Assembly: GCF_018642165.1 (NCBI RefSeq)
Contig: NZ_JAHHZM010000005.1
Location: 1-64,000, forward strand
Direction of reading: 5' to 3'
Length of the DNA stretch: 64,000 nt
Origin: Echinicola shivajiensis
GTDB taxonomy: Bacteria; Bacteroidota; Bacteroidia; Cytophagales; Cyclobacteriaceae
Below are positions 8,187 to 16,674 of this stretch, one piece after another. The notes below the pieces were generated by a model. That model saw nothing but the letters and a program-made list of their open reading frames with translations, had not been told where the DNA came from and searched no databases. Position 1 is the stretch's first letter, and every line of letters begins with the position of its first letter. A program made the translations under genes and the position numbers.

Positions 8187-9669
8187 ACGAATTGCGCTTT
8201 TATTATTTGCCATTGCTGTTTTAAGTATTCCCCGTACGGGTTTTGGACAAGATAGGCTTAAATATTCTCTTCAGGACATAATAGCCAGGGCAAAATCTGT
8301 GTCACCTGCTGCATTGAGCGCCCAGACCAGAAAGGAGAATTTATATTGGCAATACAGGTTTTACAAGTCCAATTACAATCCCCAGTTAAGCTTGAACGGA
8401 ACATTGCCTAATTATTCCCAATCAGTGACGGCGGTAACACAGCCAGATGGTACCATCGAGTATAGGGGAGTAGAACAAAGTTTGGTTGATTTGGAATTGG
8501 GACTTCAGCAAAGAATAACAGCAACAGGTGGTACTATATCTGTTAATAGTTCTACAAGTAGGTTTGATAATTACCTTGCTGGAGAAGGTGAGGATGGTGT
8601 TCGATGGAGTGGTGTTCCGGTTAATGTGAGGTTGTCCCAACCAATTTTTGCTTATAATTCCTTGAAGTGGGATAGAAAAATAGAGCCTCTCAGATATGAG
8701 GAAAGCAAGAAAAGTTATGTGGAAGAAATGGAGCAAATTAGTCAAAGAGCTACACAGTTGTTTTTTAATTACCTATTGGCCCAAGTAAGCTTTAATATAG
8801 CTAGTCAGAACAAAGAGAATTCGGAAATTATTTATAAAATTGAGCAGGGTAGATACAATATAGGGACTACTACTGAGGATCAATTATTGCAAGTGGAATT
8901 GCAGGTACTTGAGGCTGATCAAGATTTGGCTTCAGCTAAACTGGATTTGGAATCGTCTTCTTTGGCATTAAAATCTTTTATTGGATTGAATGAAAGTGCT
9001 GAATTTGAATTAGTCCTTCCTGATGAAATTCCAGATTTTGTTGTAGATGTTAATCAAGCCATTGAGTTGGCATTCGAAAATAGATCAGATGCTGTAGCTT
9101 TCGAAAGAAGAAGGTTGGAAGCAGAGGAACAAGTAGCTCAGGCAAAGGGACAAAGATTTAATATGGATTTGAATGCAAGTTATGGGTATAATAATGCTGC
9201 CAATAATCTTTCGGGTGTTTATCAGGATCCAAACCAACAGGCAATCGTTAATTTAAGTGTTCGCGTTCCTATTTTAGATTGGGGACGAAATAAAGCTAGA
9301 ATGGGGATAGCTACAGCCAATCAGGATTTGGTAAATTATACTTTGGAACAAGAAGTGATCACTTTTGAACAGGAAATTTTTACCCAAGTGAAAAATTTTC
9401 AGCAATTAAAAGATAGAATTGTCATTAGTGAAAAAGCTGATGTGGTGGCTGCAAAAAGGTATGAGATTTCTCGCCAAAGATATTTAAGCGGAAAGGTGAG
9501 TATTACTGATTTGAATATAGCGCAGACCCAAAAGGATGATAATAAGCGAAGATATATTTCTGCTTTAAGAGAATATTGGGCAGCCTATTATGAATTGAGG
9601 CAGTTGACATTATATGATTTCCAAAATGAGCAATTATTATATAATCCTGATTTGGAAACAAAAAACTAA
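8179..9669 (+). CDS. TolC family outer membrane efflux protein
   Basis: The 496-residue protein has a signal peptide (1-23, ending FGQ) and two repeated outer-membrane-efflux-protein halves made of long amphipathic helices with a proline/glycine turn in each. The motif VRVPILDWGRNKARM (second half) is typical of the family. It would form the trimeric outer-membrane and periplasmic tunnel for the adaptor-permease pair upstream. Its start overlaps the permease stop. Transcription ends in the hairpin at 9674-9700, which it shares with the convergent Arc-like gene. Confidence 0.92.
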   Translation: MNKRIALLLFAIAVLSIPRTGFGQDRLKYSLQDIIARAKSVSPAALSAQTRKENLYWQYRFYKSNYNPQLSLNGTLPNYSQSVTAVTQPDGTIEYRGVEQSLVDLELGLQQRITATGGTISVNSSTSRFDNYLAGEGEDGVRWSGVPVNVRLSQPIFAYNSLKWDRKIEPLRYEESKKSYVEEMEQISQRATQLFFNYLLAQVSFNIASQNKENSEIIYKIEQGRYNIGTTTEDQLLQVELQVLEADQDLASAKLDLESSSLALKSFIGLNESAEFELVLPDEIPDFVVDVNQAIELAFENRSDAVAFERRRLEAEEQVAQAKGQRFNMDLNASYGYNNAANNLSGVYQDPNQQAIVNLSVRVPILDWGRNKARMGIATANQDLVNYTLEQEVITFEQEIFTQVKNFQQLKDRIVISEKADVVAAKRYEISRQRYLSGKVSITDLNIAQTQKDDNKRRYISALREYWAAYYELRQLTLYDFQNEQLLYNPDLETKN

Positions 9670-9673
9670 AAGA

Positions 9674-9700
9674 AAAGAGGCCTATTCGGCCTCTTTTTTA
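9674..9700. terminator. Bidirectional terminator between tolC-like and arc-like genes
   Basis: An AAGAGGCC stem, a 5-nt loop and GGCCTCTT are followed by a T-run on the plus strand. The hairpin lies over the last codons of the convergent small gene at 9682-9861. Confidence 0.75.
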
Positions 9701-9861
9701 TTGTTTCCAGGTTTGGGTAAGCGACCTGCTTTTTTTAAGGCATCATGGATCATCCACTCCAACTGACCGTTGGTACTTCTGAATTCATCAGCCGCCCATT
9801 TCTCCACAGCCTTCATTAATTTTTCATCTATTCTTAGGGCAAAAGCTTTTTTACCAGCCAT
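9682..9861 (-). CDS. Small Arc-like ribbon-helix-helix protein
   Basis: This 59-residue gene is encoded on the minus strand. It begins MAGKKAFALRIDEKLMKAVE, has WAADEFRSTNGQLEWMIHDA in the middle and ends in a Lys-rich tail. The pattern (a short basic beta strand with FALRID, then two helices) fits the Arc/MetJ ribbon-helix-helix fold, which dimerises and binds DNA. It starts 14 bp after the SPFH gene on the same strand, so the two are co-transcribed. In other genomes SPFH genes are often followed by such an Arc-like gene; why a membrane scaffold would be paired with it is not known. Confidence 0.82.
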   Translation of the reverse strand: MAGKKAFALRIDEKLMKAVEKWAADEFRSTNGQLEWMIHDALKKAGRLPKPGNNKKEAE

Positions 9862-9875
9862 ATTTTAATCCTTTA

Positions 9876-10724
9876 TTATTGATGTAAGGTACCTACGTTC
9901 AGTACAGGACTGGCACTTTTATCAGAGCACAATACAACCATTAAGTTGCTCACCATAGTGGCGCGTTTATCTACGTCAAAGTCTATGATTTCTTTTTCTT
10001 TCAGATCATCCAGGGCCATTTCTACCATACCCACTGCGCCATCTACAATTTTTCTTCTAGCGGCAACTATGGCGGATGCTTGCTGTCTCTGAAGCATGGC
10101 ACTGGCAATTTCAGAAGCATAGGCTAAGTGGCTGATACGGGCTTCGATTACCTTAATGCCGGCATGCTGTAAACGTTCACTGATTTCATCCTCTAAGGAT
10201 TGGTTGACATCCTCTACTCCAGAACGCAAAGTTACTTCTGCATCTTCCGCTTCAAAATTGTCATAGGGGTAAAGTCCAGCCATCTTTCTCACTGCGGCAT
10301 CTGCTTGCAAATGAACAAAGTTTTCATAGTCATTTACTTCAAAAGATGCTTTGAAAGTATCTTCGACTTTCCAGACTACAATGGTTCCCACCATTACGGG
10401 GTTACCTATTTTGTCATTTACTTTTAAAGGGGTGTTTTCAAAGTTCCTCACTCTTAAGGAAATCTTTTGCTTGACCATTAGAGGGTTTACCCAAAAGAAA
10501 CCGTTGGACTTAACAGAACCTTTATAGGCTCCGAATAAGAGCAGTACCATGGCTTTGTTCGGTTCCACGATAAAGAATCCTGGAAGAATAAAGATGAATA
10601 TTATCCCAGCAATTATTCCCAGCGCAATTTTGCCGCTAACTACGAACATAATAATGGCCGCTATGATCAACAGTTCAATAAAAACCATGATATAACCTGA
10701 AATGGGCTTAGTTATTTTTTCCAT
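9876..10724 (-). CDS. SPFH domain (band 7 / stomatin-like) membrane protein
   Basis: The 282-residue protein has two adjacent N-terminal hydrophobic segments (about 10-29 and 33-50) followed by an SPFH domain: PNKAMVLLLFGAYKGSV, DKIGNPVMVGTIVVWKVEDT, and the helical LQHAGIKVIEARISHLAYASEIASAMLQRQQASAIVAAR region. SPFH proteins form ring-like assemblies that organise membrane microdomains and hold proteases or other partners. The small Arc-like gene follows after 14 bp. The length is normal for bacterial slipin-type members. No protease or NfeD partner is encoded beside it. Confidence 0.9.
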   Translation of the reverse strand: MEKITKPISGYIMVFIELLIIAAIIMFVVSGKIALGIIAGIIFIFILPGFFIVEPNKAMVLLLFGAYKGSVKSNGFFWVNPLMVKQKISLRVRNFENTPLKVNDKIGNPVMVGTIVVWKVEDTFKASFEVNDYENFVHLQADAAVRKMAGLYPYDNFEAEDAEVTLRSGVEDVNQSLEDEISERLQHAGIKVIEARISHLAYASEIASAMLQRQQASAIVAARRKIVDGAVGMVEMALDDLKEKEIIDFDVDKRATMVSNLMVVLCSDKSASPVLNVGTLHQ

Positions 10725-10871
10725 ATTGTTATGATGTTAAAATGATATCATAATGATTAACGGGTTGTTCGTTAAAAAAGTTGTGTTCAAAAACATAAAA
10801 GATTAGTGTGCGATTTGCTTAGCTCAACCAAAATAAAGTTTGAAATAATCGAAGCGGGCGTAACTTCTGAG

Positions 10872-10911
10872 AATAAAAAAAAGAGCCAAGAATCTTTTTT
10901 CTTGGCTCTTT
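10872..10911 (-). terminator. Terminator of fabG
   Basis: The 10-bp stem AAGAGCCAAG / CTTGGCTCTT is followed on the minus strand by a run of eight T. It lies just past the fabG stop. Confidence 0.8.
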
Positions 10912-10935
10912 GATCTTAAGGCTTTGTTTTTATGC

Positions 10936-11682
10936 TTAAGTCAACATAGCTCCGTTGACCTGAATAACCTGTCCTGAAATATAAGAACTCATATCAGAGC
11001 CTAGGAATACACAGGCATCAGCCACTTCTTCAGGCTTCCCACCTCGCTTCATAGGGATGGCGTCTCTCCAGCCTTGAACAGTTTTTTCGTCCAATACTTC
11101 TGTCATCTCAGTTTCGATAAAACCAGGAGCAACAGCATTGCTTCGGATGCCTCTTGAGCCCAATTCCAAGGCTACTGATTTGGTGAACCCTATGATGCCG
11201 GCTTTAGAGGCAGCATAGTTGGCTTGGCCGGCATTTCCTTTGATACCTACCACAGAAGTGATATTGATGATGCTTCCTGATTTTTGCTTCATCATGGTTC
11301 TATTGGCCGCTTTCACGGTATTGAAGCAAGATTTTAGGTTGATATTCATTACTTCGTCCCATGCTTCTTCGGTCATTCTCATCAATAAATTGTCGCGGGT
11401 AATTCCGGCATTGTTTACCAAAATATCCAAAGAACCAAATTCCTTCACTACATCAGCTACCAATTCGTCAGCAGCTTGAAAGTCTGAAGCATCAGAACGG
11501 TAGCCTTTGGCTTTTATGCCAAATTCAGCCAATTCCTTTTCCAAGGCCTGTCCTTTTTCTACGCTTGATAAAAATGTGAAAGCGACGTTGGCGCCTTCTT
11601 GTGCGTATTTTATAGCTATTGCTCTACCTATTCCTTTGGAAGCCCCGGTAATAAGGGCTGTCTTTCCTGAAAGTAATCCCAT
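10936..11682 (-). CDS. fabG: 3-oxoacyl-[acyl-carrier-protein] reductase
   Basis: This short-chain dehydrogenase (248 residues from the chosen start) has the NADPH-binding TGASKGIG motif, the NNAG motif and the Ser-Tyr-x3-Lys catalytic set (ITSVVGIKG...YAASK). It carries the FabG-type ending GQVIQVNGAM. It reduces 3-oxoacyl-ACP in fatty-acid elongation in the cytoplasm. An upstream in-frame ATG would add 12 residues, but the start at 11682 (MGLLSGKTALITG) fits the family length and leaves a normal leader. It is a single-gene unit with its own terminator. Confidence 0.9.
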   Translation of the reverse strand: MGLLSGKTALITGASKGIGRAIAIKYAQEGANVAFTFLSSVEKGQALEKELAEFGIKAKGYRSDASDFQAADELVADVVKEFGSLDILVNNAGITRDNLLMRMTEEAWDEVMNINLKSCFNTVKAANRTMMKQKSGSIINITSVVGIKGNAGQANYAASKAGIIGFTKSVALELGSRGIRSNAVAPGFIETEMTEVLDEKTVQGWRDAIPMKRGGKPEEVADACVFLGSDMSSYISGQVIQVNGAMLT

Positions 11683-11867
11683 ATTGATTGTTATTGTTAG
11701 TTCATATTGAATGGTCAAAAATAGGGATTTATTCCCAAAAACAAGTTGCTAATGGTTTTAAAGGTAGTTCAGCCCGATCCTTTTTAGCATCTATATAATA
11801 TGATTTTAAATTGCCTTAAGGCTTTTTGAATAATGGAAACCAAATTTTTTTCTGAGCTTAAATATTT

Positions 11868-11875
11868 TAAATTTG
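11868..11875 (+). promoter_or_regulatory. Candidate -7 box for lpdA
   Basis: TAAATTTG matches the Bacteroidota TAnnTTTG consensus and lies 34 bp before the lpdA start. No convincing -33 box is visible, so this is weak. Confidence 0.35.
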
Positions 11876-11909
11876 CGTTGGTTAAGAAAGCTATTTAAAA
11901 AACATATAT

Positions 11910-13307
11910 ATGTCTTCAACTAAATTTGATGTTATTGTAGTAGGTAGTGGTCCAGGTGGATATGTGGCGGCAATCCGCGCATCTCAGCTAGGCCTTAAAA
12001 CTGCCGTTGTAGAAGCTGCCGAATTGGGTGGTATTTGTTTGAACTGGGGATGTATTCCTACCAAAGCTTTGTTGAAAAGCGCTCAGGTTTTTGAATACAT
12101 CAATCATGCAAGTGATTACGGTATTTCTGTTAAGGATGCCGAAGCTGATTTTGGAGGAATGGTGAAGAGAAGTAGGGGAGTAGCGGAAGGAATGAGCAAG
12201 GGAATCCAGTTCTTATTCAAGAAAAACAAGATTGAGCAACTTTTGGGCTGGGGTAAAGTGAAGCCTGGCAAAAAGGTAGAAGTTGAAGATAAGGATGGTA
12301 ATAAAACCACCTACAGCGCTGATAATATTATCATAGCTACTGGTGCAAGATCTAGAGAGCTTCCTGCTATCAAGATCGATGATGAAAAAATTATTGGTTA
12401 CCGCAAGGCCATGACCTTGGAAAAGCAGCCTAAGAAAATGGTTGTGGTAGGTTCTGGTGCCATTGGGGTAGAATTTGCTTATTTCTATGCTGCTATAGGT
12501 ACTGAGGTTACTATAGTTGAATTTATGGATAGAATTGTTCCAAATGAAGATGCAGATGTGTCCAAGACTTTGGAAAAGATCTATAAAAAGGCTGGAATGA
12601 AAATAATGACCAGCACCGAAGTAACTGCTGTAGATACCAAAGGTGATGGTTGTAAGGTAACTGTAAAAGGCAAGAAAGGTGAAGAAACCCTTGATTGTGA
12701 TGTGGTTCTTTCTGCTGCCGGAGTTGTTGCCAATATTGAAAACTGTGGTCTTGAAGATGTAGGGATCGTGGTAGATAAAGGACGTATCCAAGTAGATGAG
12801 TTCTACAAGACCAATATGCCAGGTTATTATGCCATCGGTGATGTGATTCCAGGTCCTGCATTGGCGCACGTAGCTTCAGCTGAAGGAATTATCTGCGTTG
12901 AGAAAATTGCTGGACATAACCCAGAGCCTTTGGATTATGGTAATATCCCAGGTTGTACATACTGTTCGCCTGAGATTGCATCTGTAGGGTATACCGAGGC
13001 AAAAGCAAAAGAGGCTGGATATGACCTTAAGGTTGGTAAATTCCCATTCTCTGCTTCTGGAAAAGCGTCTGCGGCAGGTGCGAAAGATGGATTTGTAAAG
13101 TTGATCTTTGATGCTAAATATGGTGAATTGCTTGGGGCACATATGATTGGTTTTAATGTTACAGAAATGATCGCTGAAATTGTTGCGATTAGAAAACTGG
13201 AAACTACTGGTCATGAGTTGATTAAGACAGTGCACCCTCACCCAACCATGTCGGAAGCGGTGATGGAAGCGGCAGCTGCAGCATATGATGAGGTGATTCA
13301 CTTGTAA
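11910..13307 (+). CDS. lpdA: Dihydrolipoyl dehydrogenase (E3)
   Basis: The 465-residue protein has an FAD-binding GSGPGGYVAAIRA motif, the redox-active disulfide in GGICLNWGCIPTK, an NAD-binding VVGSGAIGVEFA motif, a second FAD contact (YYAIGDV) and the C-terminal active-site HPHPTMSE. It reoxidises dihydrolipoamide for the pyruvate, 2-oxoglutarate or branched-chain dehydrogenase complexes or the glycine cleavage system. It is alone here, with a strong terminator right after the stop, so it probably serves several complexes encoded elsewhere. Confidence 0.96.
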   Translation: MSSTKFDVIVVGSGPGGYVAAIRASQLGLKTAVVEAAELGGICLNWGCIPTKALLKSAQVFEYINHASDYGISVKDAEADFGGMVKRSRGVAEGMSKGIQFLFKKNKIEQLLGWGKVKPGKKVEVEDKDGNKTTYSADNIIIATGARSRELPAIKIDDEKIIGYRKAMTLEKQPKKMVVVGSGAIGVEFAYFYAAIGTEVTIVEFMDRIVPNEDADVSKTLEKIYKKAGMKIMTSTEVTAVDTKGDGCKVTVKGKKGEETLDCDVVLSAAGVVANIENCGLEDVGIVVDKGRIQVDEFYKTNMPGYYAIGDVIPGPALAHVASAEGIICVEKIAGHNPEPLDYGNIPGCTYCSPEIASVGYTEAKAKEAGYDLKVGKFPFSASGKASAAGAKDGFVKLIFDAKYGELLGAHMIGFNVTEMIAEIVAIRKLETTGHELIKTVHPHPTMSEAVMEAAAAAYDEVIHL

Positions 13308-13331
13308 AATTGAATAACTTATTATAATATT

Positions 13332-13937
13332 ATGACACGAGAAGGGATACCTTCTCGTGTTTTCTTTTTAAAAGGCAAAATAATAATTAACCCTCAGCAA
13401 CTTTTGCAAGAAGAACAACTTATAACAGGACTTAGAGCTCGGGATCGGCAAACGGTGGACTATCTTTATGAAAAGTATTCCAAGGCCTTGTTTGCAGTTA
13501 TAGCCAGGGTGATCAAAGACCGCGATATTGCAGAGGAAGTTTTTCACGATGCTTTTGTCAAAATCATCCGAAAAATAGACAGCTATGATGAATCAAAAGG
13601 TAGACTGTATACTTGGATGGCCAATGTCTGTAGGAATGCAGCAATAGACAAAACCCGGTCGAAAGAATTTTCTAAAAGCAGTAAGACCAATACAATTGAC
13701 AACTACGTATATGGTTTAGAAGGATCGTCAAGCACATTGGAAGCAGTGGATGGAATTGGCGTAAAGGACCTCATGAGCAGTTTGAATGAGGAACAAAGAT
13801 TCGTGGTCGAATGTATTTATTTTAAAGGTTACACTCATTCTGAGATTTCTGAAGAATATGAGATTCCACTGGGAACGGTGAAGTCCAGGATTCGTGCGGC
13901 CATCAATGTGTTAAAAAAGAATATTAATAGAATTTAG
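13332..13937 (+). CDS. ECF-family RNA polymerase sigma factor
   Basis: The product is up to 201 residues. It has region 2 (YEKYSKALFAVIARVIKD...AEEVFHDAFVKIIRKIDSY...LYTWMANVCRNAAID) and region 4 (LNEEQRFVVECIYFKGYTHSEISEEYEIPLGTVKSRIRAA), the two domains of sigma-70 ECF factors. The 1-bp overlap with the following anti-sigma gene (TAGTG) shows they are a regulatory pair. The start is uncertain: the ATG at 13332 lies inside the lpdA terminator, and residues 1-24 do not look like sigma factor. A TTG at 13404 (then QEEQLITGLRARD) would give a normal N-terminus. The regulon is unknown. Confidence 0.87.
   Translation: MTREGIPSRVFFLKGKIIINPQQLLQEEQLITGLRARDRQTVDYLYEKYSKALFAVIARVIKDRDIAEEVFHDAFVKIIRKIDSYDESKGRLYTWMANVCRNAAIDKTRSKEFSKSSKTNTIDNYVYGLEGSSSTLEAVDGIGVKDLMSSLNEEQRFVVECIYFKGYTHSEISEEYEIPLGTVKSRIRAAINVLKKNINRI
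13335..13369 (+). terminator. Terminator of lpdA, overlapping the annotated start of the sigma factor
   Basis: A perfect 11-bp stem ACACGAGAAGG / CCTTCTCGTGT with a 4-nt loop is followed by TTTTCTTTTT. The only in-frame ATG of the next gene (13332) lies at its left edge. Confidence 0.85.
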
Positions 13938-14758
13938 TGGATATTCAATCTTACATAGCGTCAGGTAAGTTGGAGCTTTTTGTGCTGGGTGAACTCAGTG
14001 ATAGAGAGCGAGAAGAAGTGCTTCAACTCTCTAAGCAGTATCCTGAAATCAAGCGGGAGCTGGAAGAGATAGAGGAGGCCATGTTTGCTTTTGACAACGA
14101 AATGGGGGTTAAGCCTTCAGATGAGGTGAAGGATAAAATATTTGACACCCTAAGTCAAGAGCTGGATGCTCCAAAAGTCACTGAGAAGGAAGTGACAGCT
14201 ACTCCAACTAAAGAGGTTGCCTTACAGCCTTGGAAAAGTTATGCTGTAGCTGCTTCAATTGTAGCCATTATGGCCATAAGTGCAGCGGTTTATTTTGCAG
14301 TGAGGTTCTACGATGTAGAAAATAAATTCACCAGTCTGGTAGAAGAGAGAAATGTTTTGGCTCAGGAGCTAAATATTAATAAGGCGCGATTTGAAGAAAC
14401 CGGGGATCAGTTGGAAACTTTGCTTTCCAAAAACTATGAAAGGGTTCCAATGTCAGGGTCAAGTTTTGACTTACAGAAAGATGCCTTGGTGGATGTTTTC
14501 TGGGATAAGGATACCAAAGAAGTTTTTGTTTCTGTAAATAATCTTTCCAGTTTAGATGCTGATAAGGATTACCAATTATGGGCTATTGGAGATGAAGGGC
14601 CTGTAGGTATTGGAATCGTAAAGGCAGGAGAGAAGCTTAAGTTGCAACAAATGGAAGCGGCAGCCAGTGCAGGAGCTTTTGCAATTACTATTGAGCCTAA
14701 AGGAGGTAGCGAATCACCTACATTAGAAAATCTAGTGGTTATTGGGGAAGTGGCATAA
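13937..14758 (+). CDS. Membrane anti-sigma factor, RskA type
   Basis: The 273-residue protein starts at GTG. It has a short N-terminal cytoplasmic zinc-finger-like helical region (YIASGKLELFVLGELSDREREEV) without an obvious Cys/His metal site, one membrane span (about 97-118), a coiled coil (about 120-155), and a C-terminal RskA domain (DYQLWAIGDEGPVGIGIVK...) in the periplasm. It would hold the upstream ECF sigma factor at the membrane until a periplasmic signal, probably proteolysis, releases it. The start overlaps the sigma stop by one base. A hairpin terminator follows at 14824. Confidence 0.88.
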   Translation: MDIQSYIASGKLELFVLGELSDREREEVLQLSKQYPEIKRELEEIEEAMFAFDNEMGVKPSDEVKDKIFDTLSQELDAPKVTEKEVTATPTKEVALQPWKSYAVAASIVAIMAISAAVYFAVRFYDVENKFTSLVEERNVLAQELNINKARFEETGDQLETLLSKNYERVPMSGSSFDLQKDALVDVFWDKDTKEVFVSVNNLSSLDADKDYQLWAIGDEGPVGIGIVKAGEKLKLQQMEAAASAGAFAITIEPKGGSESPTLENLVVIGEVA

Positions 14759-14823
14759 GGTAATATTAAGTATTTGGAGGAGTGGTTGAACTAATTTAGT
14801 TTAATAAATTTCTCTAGGAAAAT

Positions 14824-14865
14824 AAACAAACAAGCCTGTTCAAAATGAACTGGCTTGTTTGTTTT
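14824..14865 (+). terminator. Terminator of the sigma/anti-sigma operon
   Basis: The 13-bp stem AAACAAACAAGCC / GGCTTGTTTGTTT has an extra inner GTTC/GAAC stem and a T-rich 3' side. The AT-rich arms could also work in the other direction for the convergent carbamoyltransferase. Confidence 0.8.
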
Positions 14866-14982
14866 CTAACATATCCTTTCCTTTTTCCTATTTTAATTTA
14901 GCTTAGAGCCAATTACGATTTTTTATTAAATCTTAAGAATGGATAATGATGATGTTTTTTACTAAAATTTAAAAGCTCATCA

Positions 14983-16674
14983 TTATTGCTTTTTGATAAG
15001 GTAGTTGCCAAGGATCAGGTAGTCAAGGCCTGTTGAAAAGAAGCATCTTAAAGCCTGTGTAGGTGATTCAACTATCGGCTCGCCCATAATGTTGAAACTT
15101 GTGTTTAACAGCACTGGAGCTCCGCTAAGCATGCCAAATTTAGTTAGCAATTCATGATACCTAGGGTTGATTTCCTTTCTAACGGTTTGCAGTCGAGCAC
15201 TTCCATCGACATGAGTTATGGCAGGGAGTTTTTCCTTCCATTTCTCTTTGACATTACAAACCTTTAGCATGAATGATGCTTCAACATCTGTTTCGAAAAA
15301 TTCACTTTTTGCTTCATAAGTGCAGGAAGGAGCAAAAGGTCTATATGCTTCTCTATGCTTTACTTCAGCATTGATTTTGTCCTTCATATGTGGAAGTGTT
15401 GGATTCGCAAGAATACTTCTGTTGCCTAGTGAGCGGGGACCAATTTCCATTTTACCCTGAAACCAGCCAAGGATATGGCCGCCATTAAGTAGTTTAGCAG
15501 CTTTGTCACAGATGTTCTCGTGATATTCTGCATTTAGTTTACACTCATCAATCAATTTTTTAATATGATCATTTGTGTATTCTGTACCGATATAGGGGTC
15601 TAAATGAACGAAGTTCCTGGACTTGTTTAGAATTTTGTTGTAAACATAATAGGAGGCCCCAATACCTGATCCATTGTCACCAGCGGCTGGCATAATATAG
15701 ATATCCTTAAAGTTGCTTTCTCTTATTATTCTACCATTAGCTACACTATTCAATGCTACTCCACCTGCCATAACGAGGTAATCCGCCTGTGTCTTTTTAT
15801 AAAGAATATCACATAATTTGAGGATACATTCCTCTAAAACTTTCTGAGCGGCAGCAGCAACATCAAGGTGGTGTTGCTTGAAGTCTTCTTTTTTGTTTCT
15901 TGGGCTGCCAAAAGTGTCTATGAATTTTTTTGAAAATCGATTGTGTCCCCAGAATTGATAACTAAAATAGGAAAGATCAATATTGATATCCCCGTCTTTT
16001 TTTATCGAGACGAGTTTTTGCATTTTCTCATAATGTTTGTTGGGATTTCCAAGTGGAGCAAGTCCCATTGTCTTACCCTCATCATAATTGGGTTGAAATC
16101 CACAAAACTGTGTGATGGCTTCATAAAATGATCCTAAGGAATTAGGGAAGTAACTTTGCTTATATTCTGTTATTTTGTTTCCCTCTCCATATCCAAGAAA
16201 GGCTGTGGCCCATTCTCCTGAGCCATCGATCCCAAGCAAAGCGGCTTTTTCATAAGGAGATACATAGAAACTTCCTGCGGCGTGGGAGATGTGATGAGGG
16301 ATGAAATGAATCTGAGGCTTTTTGGTAGAAGATCCCCAATTTTGTTTAAACCATTTCCAAAAAGCCCTTTGCTTACTTGAGCCACTAATGAATTCATGCT
16401 TAAGAAAGGGTTTGAGGTTTCTTAGGTTTGAGATTCCATATGCTACACGGGGAGCAATGTTTAAAGTGGGCCTGATGGATACCGCAATATGATCAAAATC
16501 TTCAGGTCTGAGATTGGTAACACTCATGACTTTTTTTGCAGAGTGTGAAGGGAAGGACCATGTGTGTTTTTGCCTTGTAAGTCTTTCTTCTTCTATGGCA
16601 ACGATAAGCTTACCGTCTTGAACGATAGAGGCTGTCGTGTCATGGTAATAGTAATTTAAGCCGAGTATATTCAT
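14983..16674 (-). CDS. NodU/CmcH-family carbamoyltransferase
   Basis: The 563-residue protein has an N-terminal Kae1/YrdC-linked fold (MNILGLNYYYHDTTASI at the start), the metal-binding HHISHAAG segment, a GIDGSGEW motif, and a C-terminal carbamoyltransferase domain with GKMEIGPRSLGNRSILANP and VLLNTSFNIMGEPIVESP. Family members use carbamoyl phosphate and ATP to put a carbamoyl group on sugars, antibiotics or other hydroxyls. It stands alone between convergent and divergent neighbours, with long flanking non-coding DNA, so the acceptor is unknown. It may tailor a glycan or a secondary metabolite made elsewhere. Confidence 0.92.
   Translation of the reverse strand: MNILGLNYYYHDTTASIVQDGKLIVAIEEERLTRQKHTWSFPSHSAKKVMSVTNLRPEDFDHIAVSIRPTLNIAPRVAYGISNLRNLKPFLKHEFISGSSKQRAFWKWFKQNWGSSTKKPQIHFIPHHISHAAGSFYVSPYEKAALLGIDGSGEWATAFLGYGEGNKITEYKQSYFPNSLGSFYEAITQFCGFQPNYDEGKTMGLAPLGNPNKHYEKMQKLVSIKKDGDINIDLSYFSYQFWGHNRFSKKFIDTFGSPRNKKEDFKQHHLDVAAAAQKVLEECILKLCDILYKKTQADYLVMAGGVALNSVANGRIIRESNFKDIYIMPAAGDNGSGIGASYYVYNKILNKSRNFVHLDPYIGTEYTNDHIKKLIDECKLNAEYHENICDKAAKLLNGGHILGWFQGKMEIGPRSLGNRSILANPTLPHMKDKINAEVKHREAYRPFAPSCTYEAKSEFFETDVEASFMLKVCNVKEKWKEKLPAITHVDGSARLQTVRKEINPRYHELLTKFGMLSGAPVLLNTSFNIMGEPIVESPTQALRCFFSTGLDYLILGNYLIKKQ

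Noticed and set aside
12213-12869. 218-residue open frame antisense to lpdA
   Set aside because: It lies wholly within the well-supported lpdA gene and its sequence shows the composition of a shadow frame.
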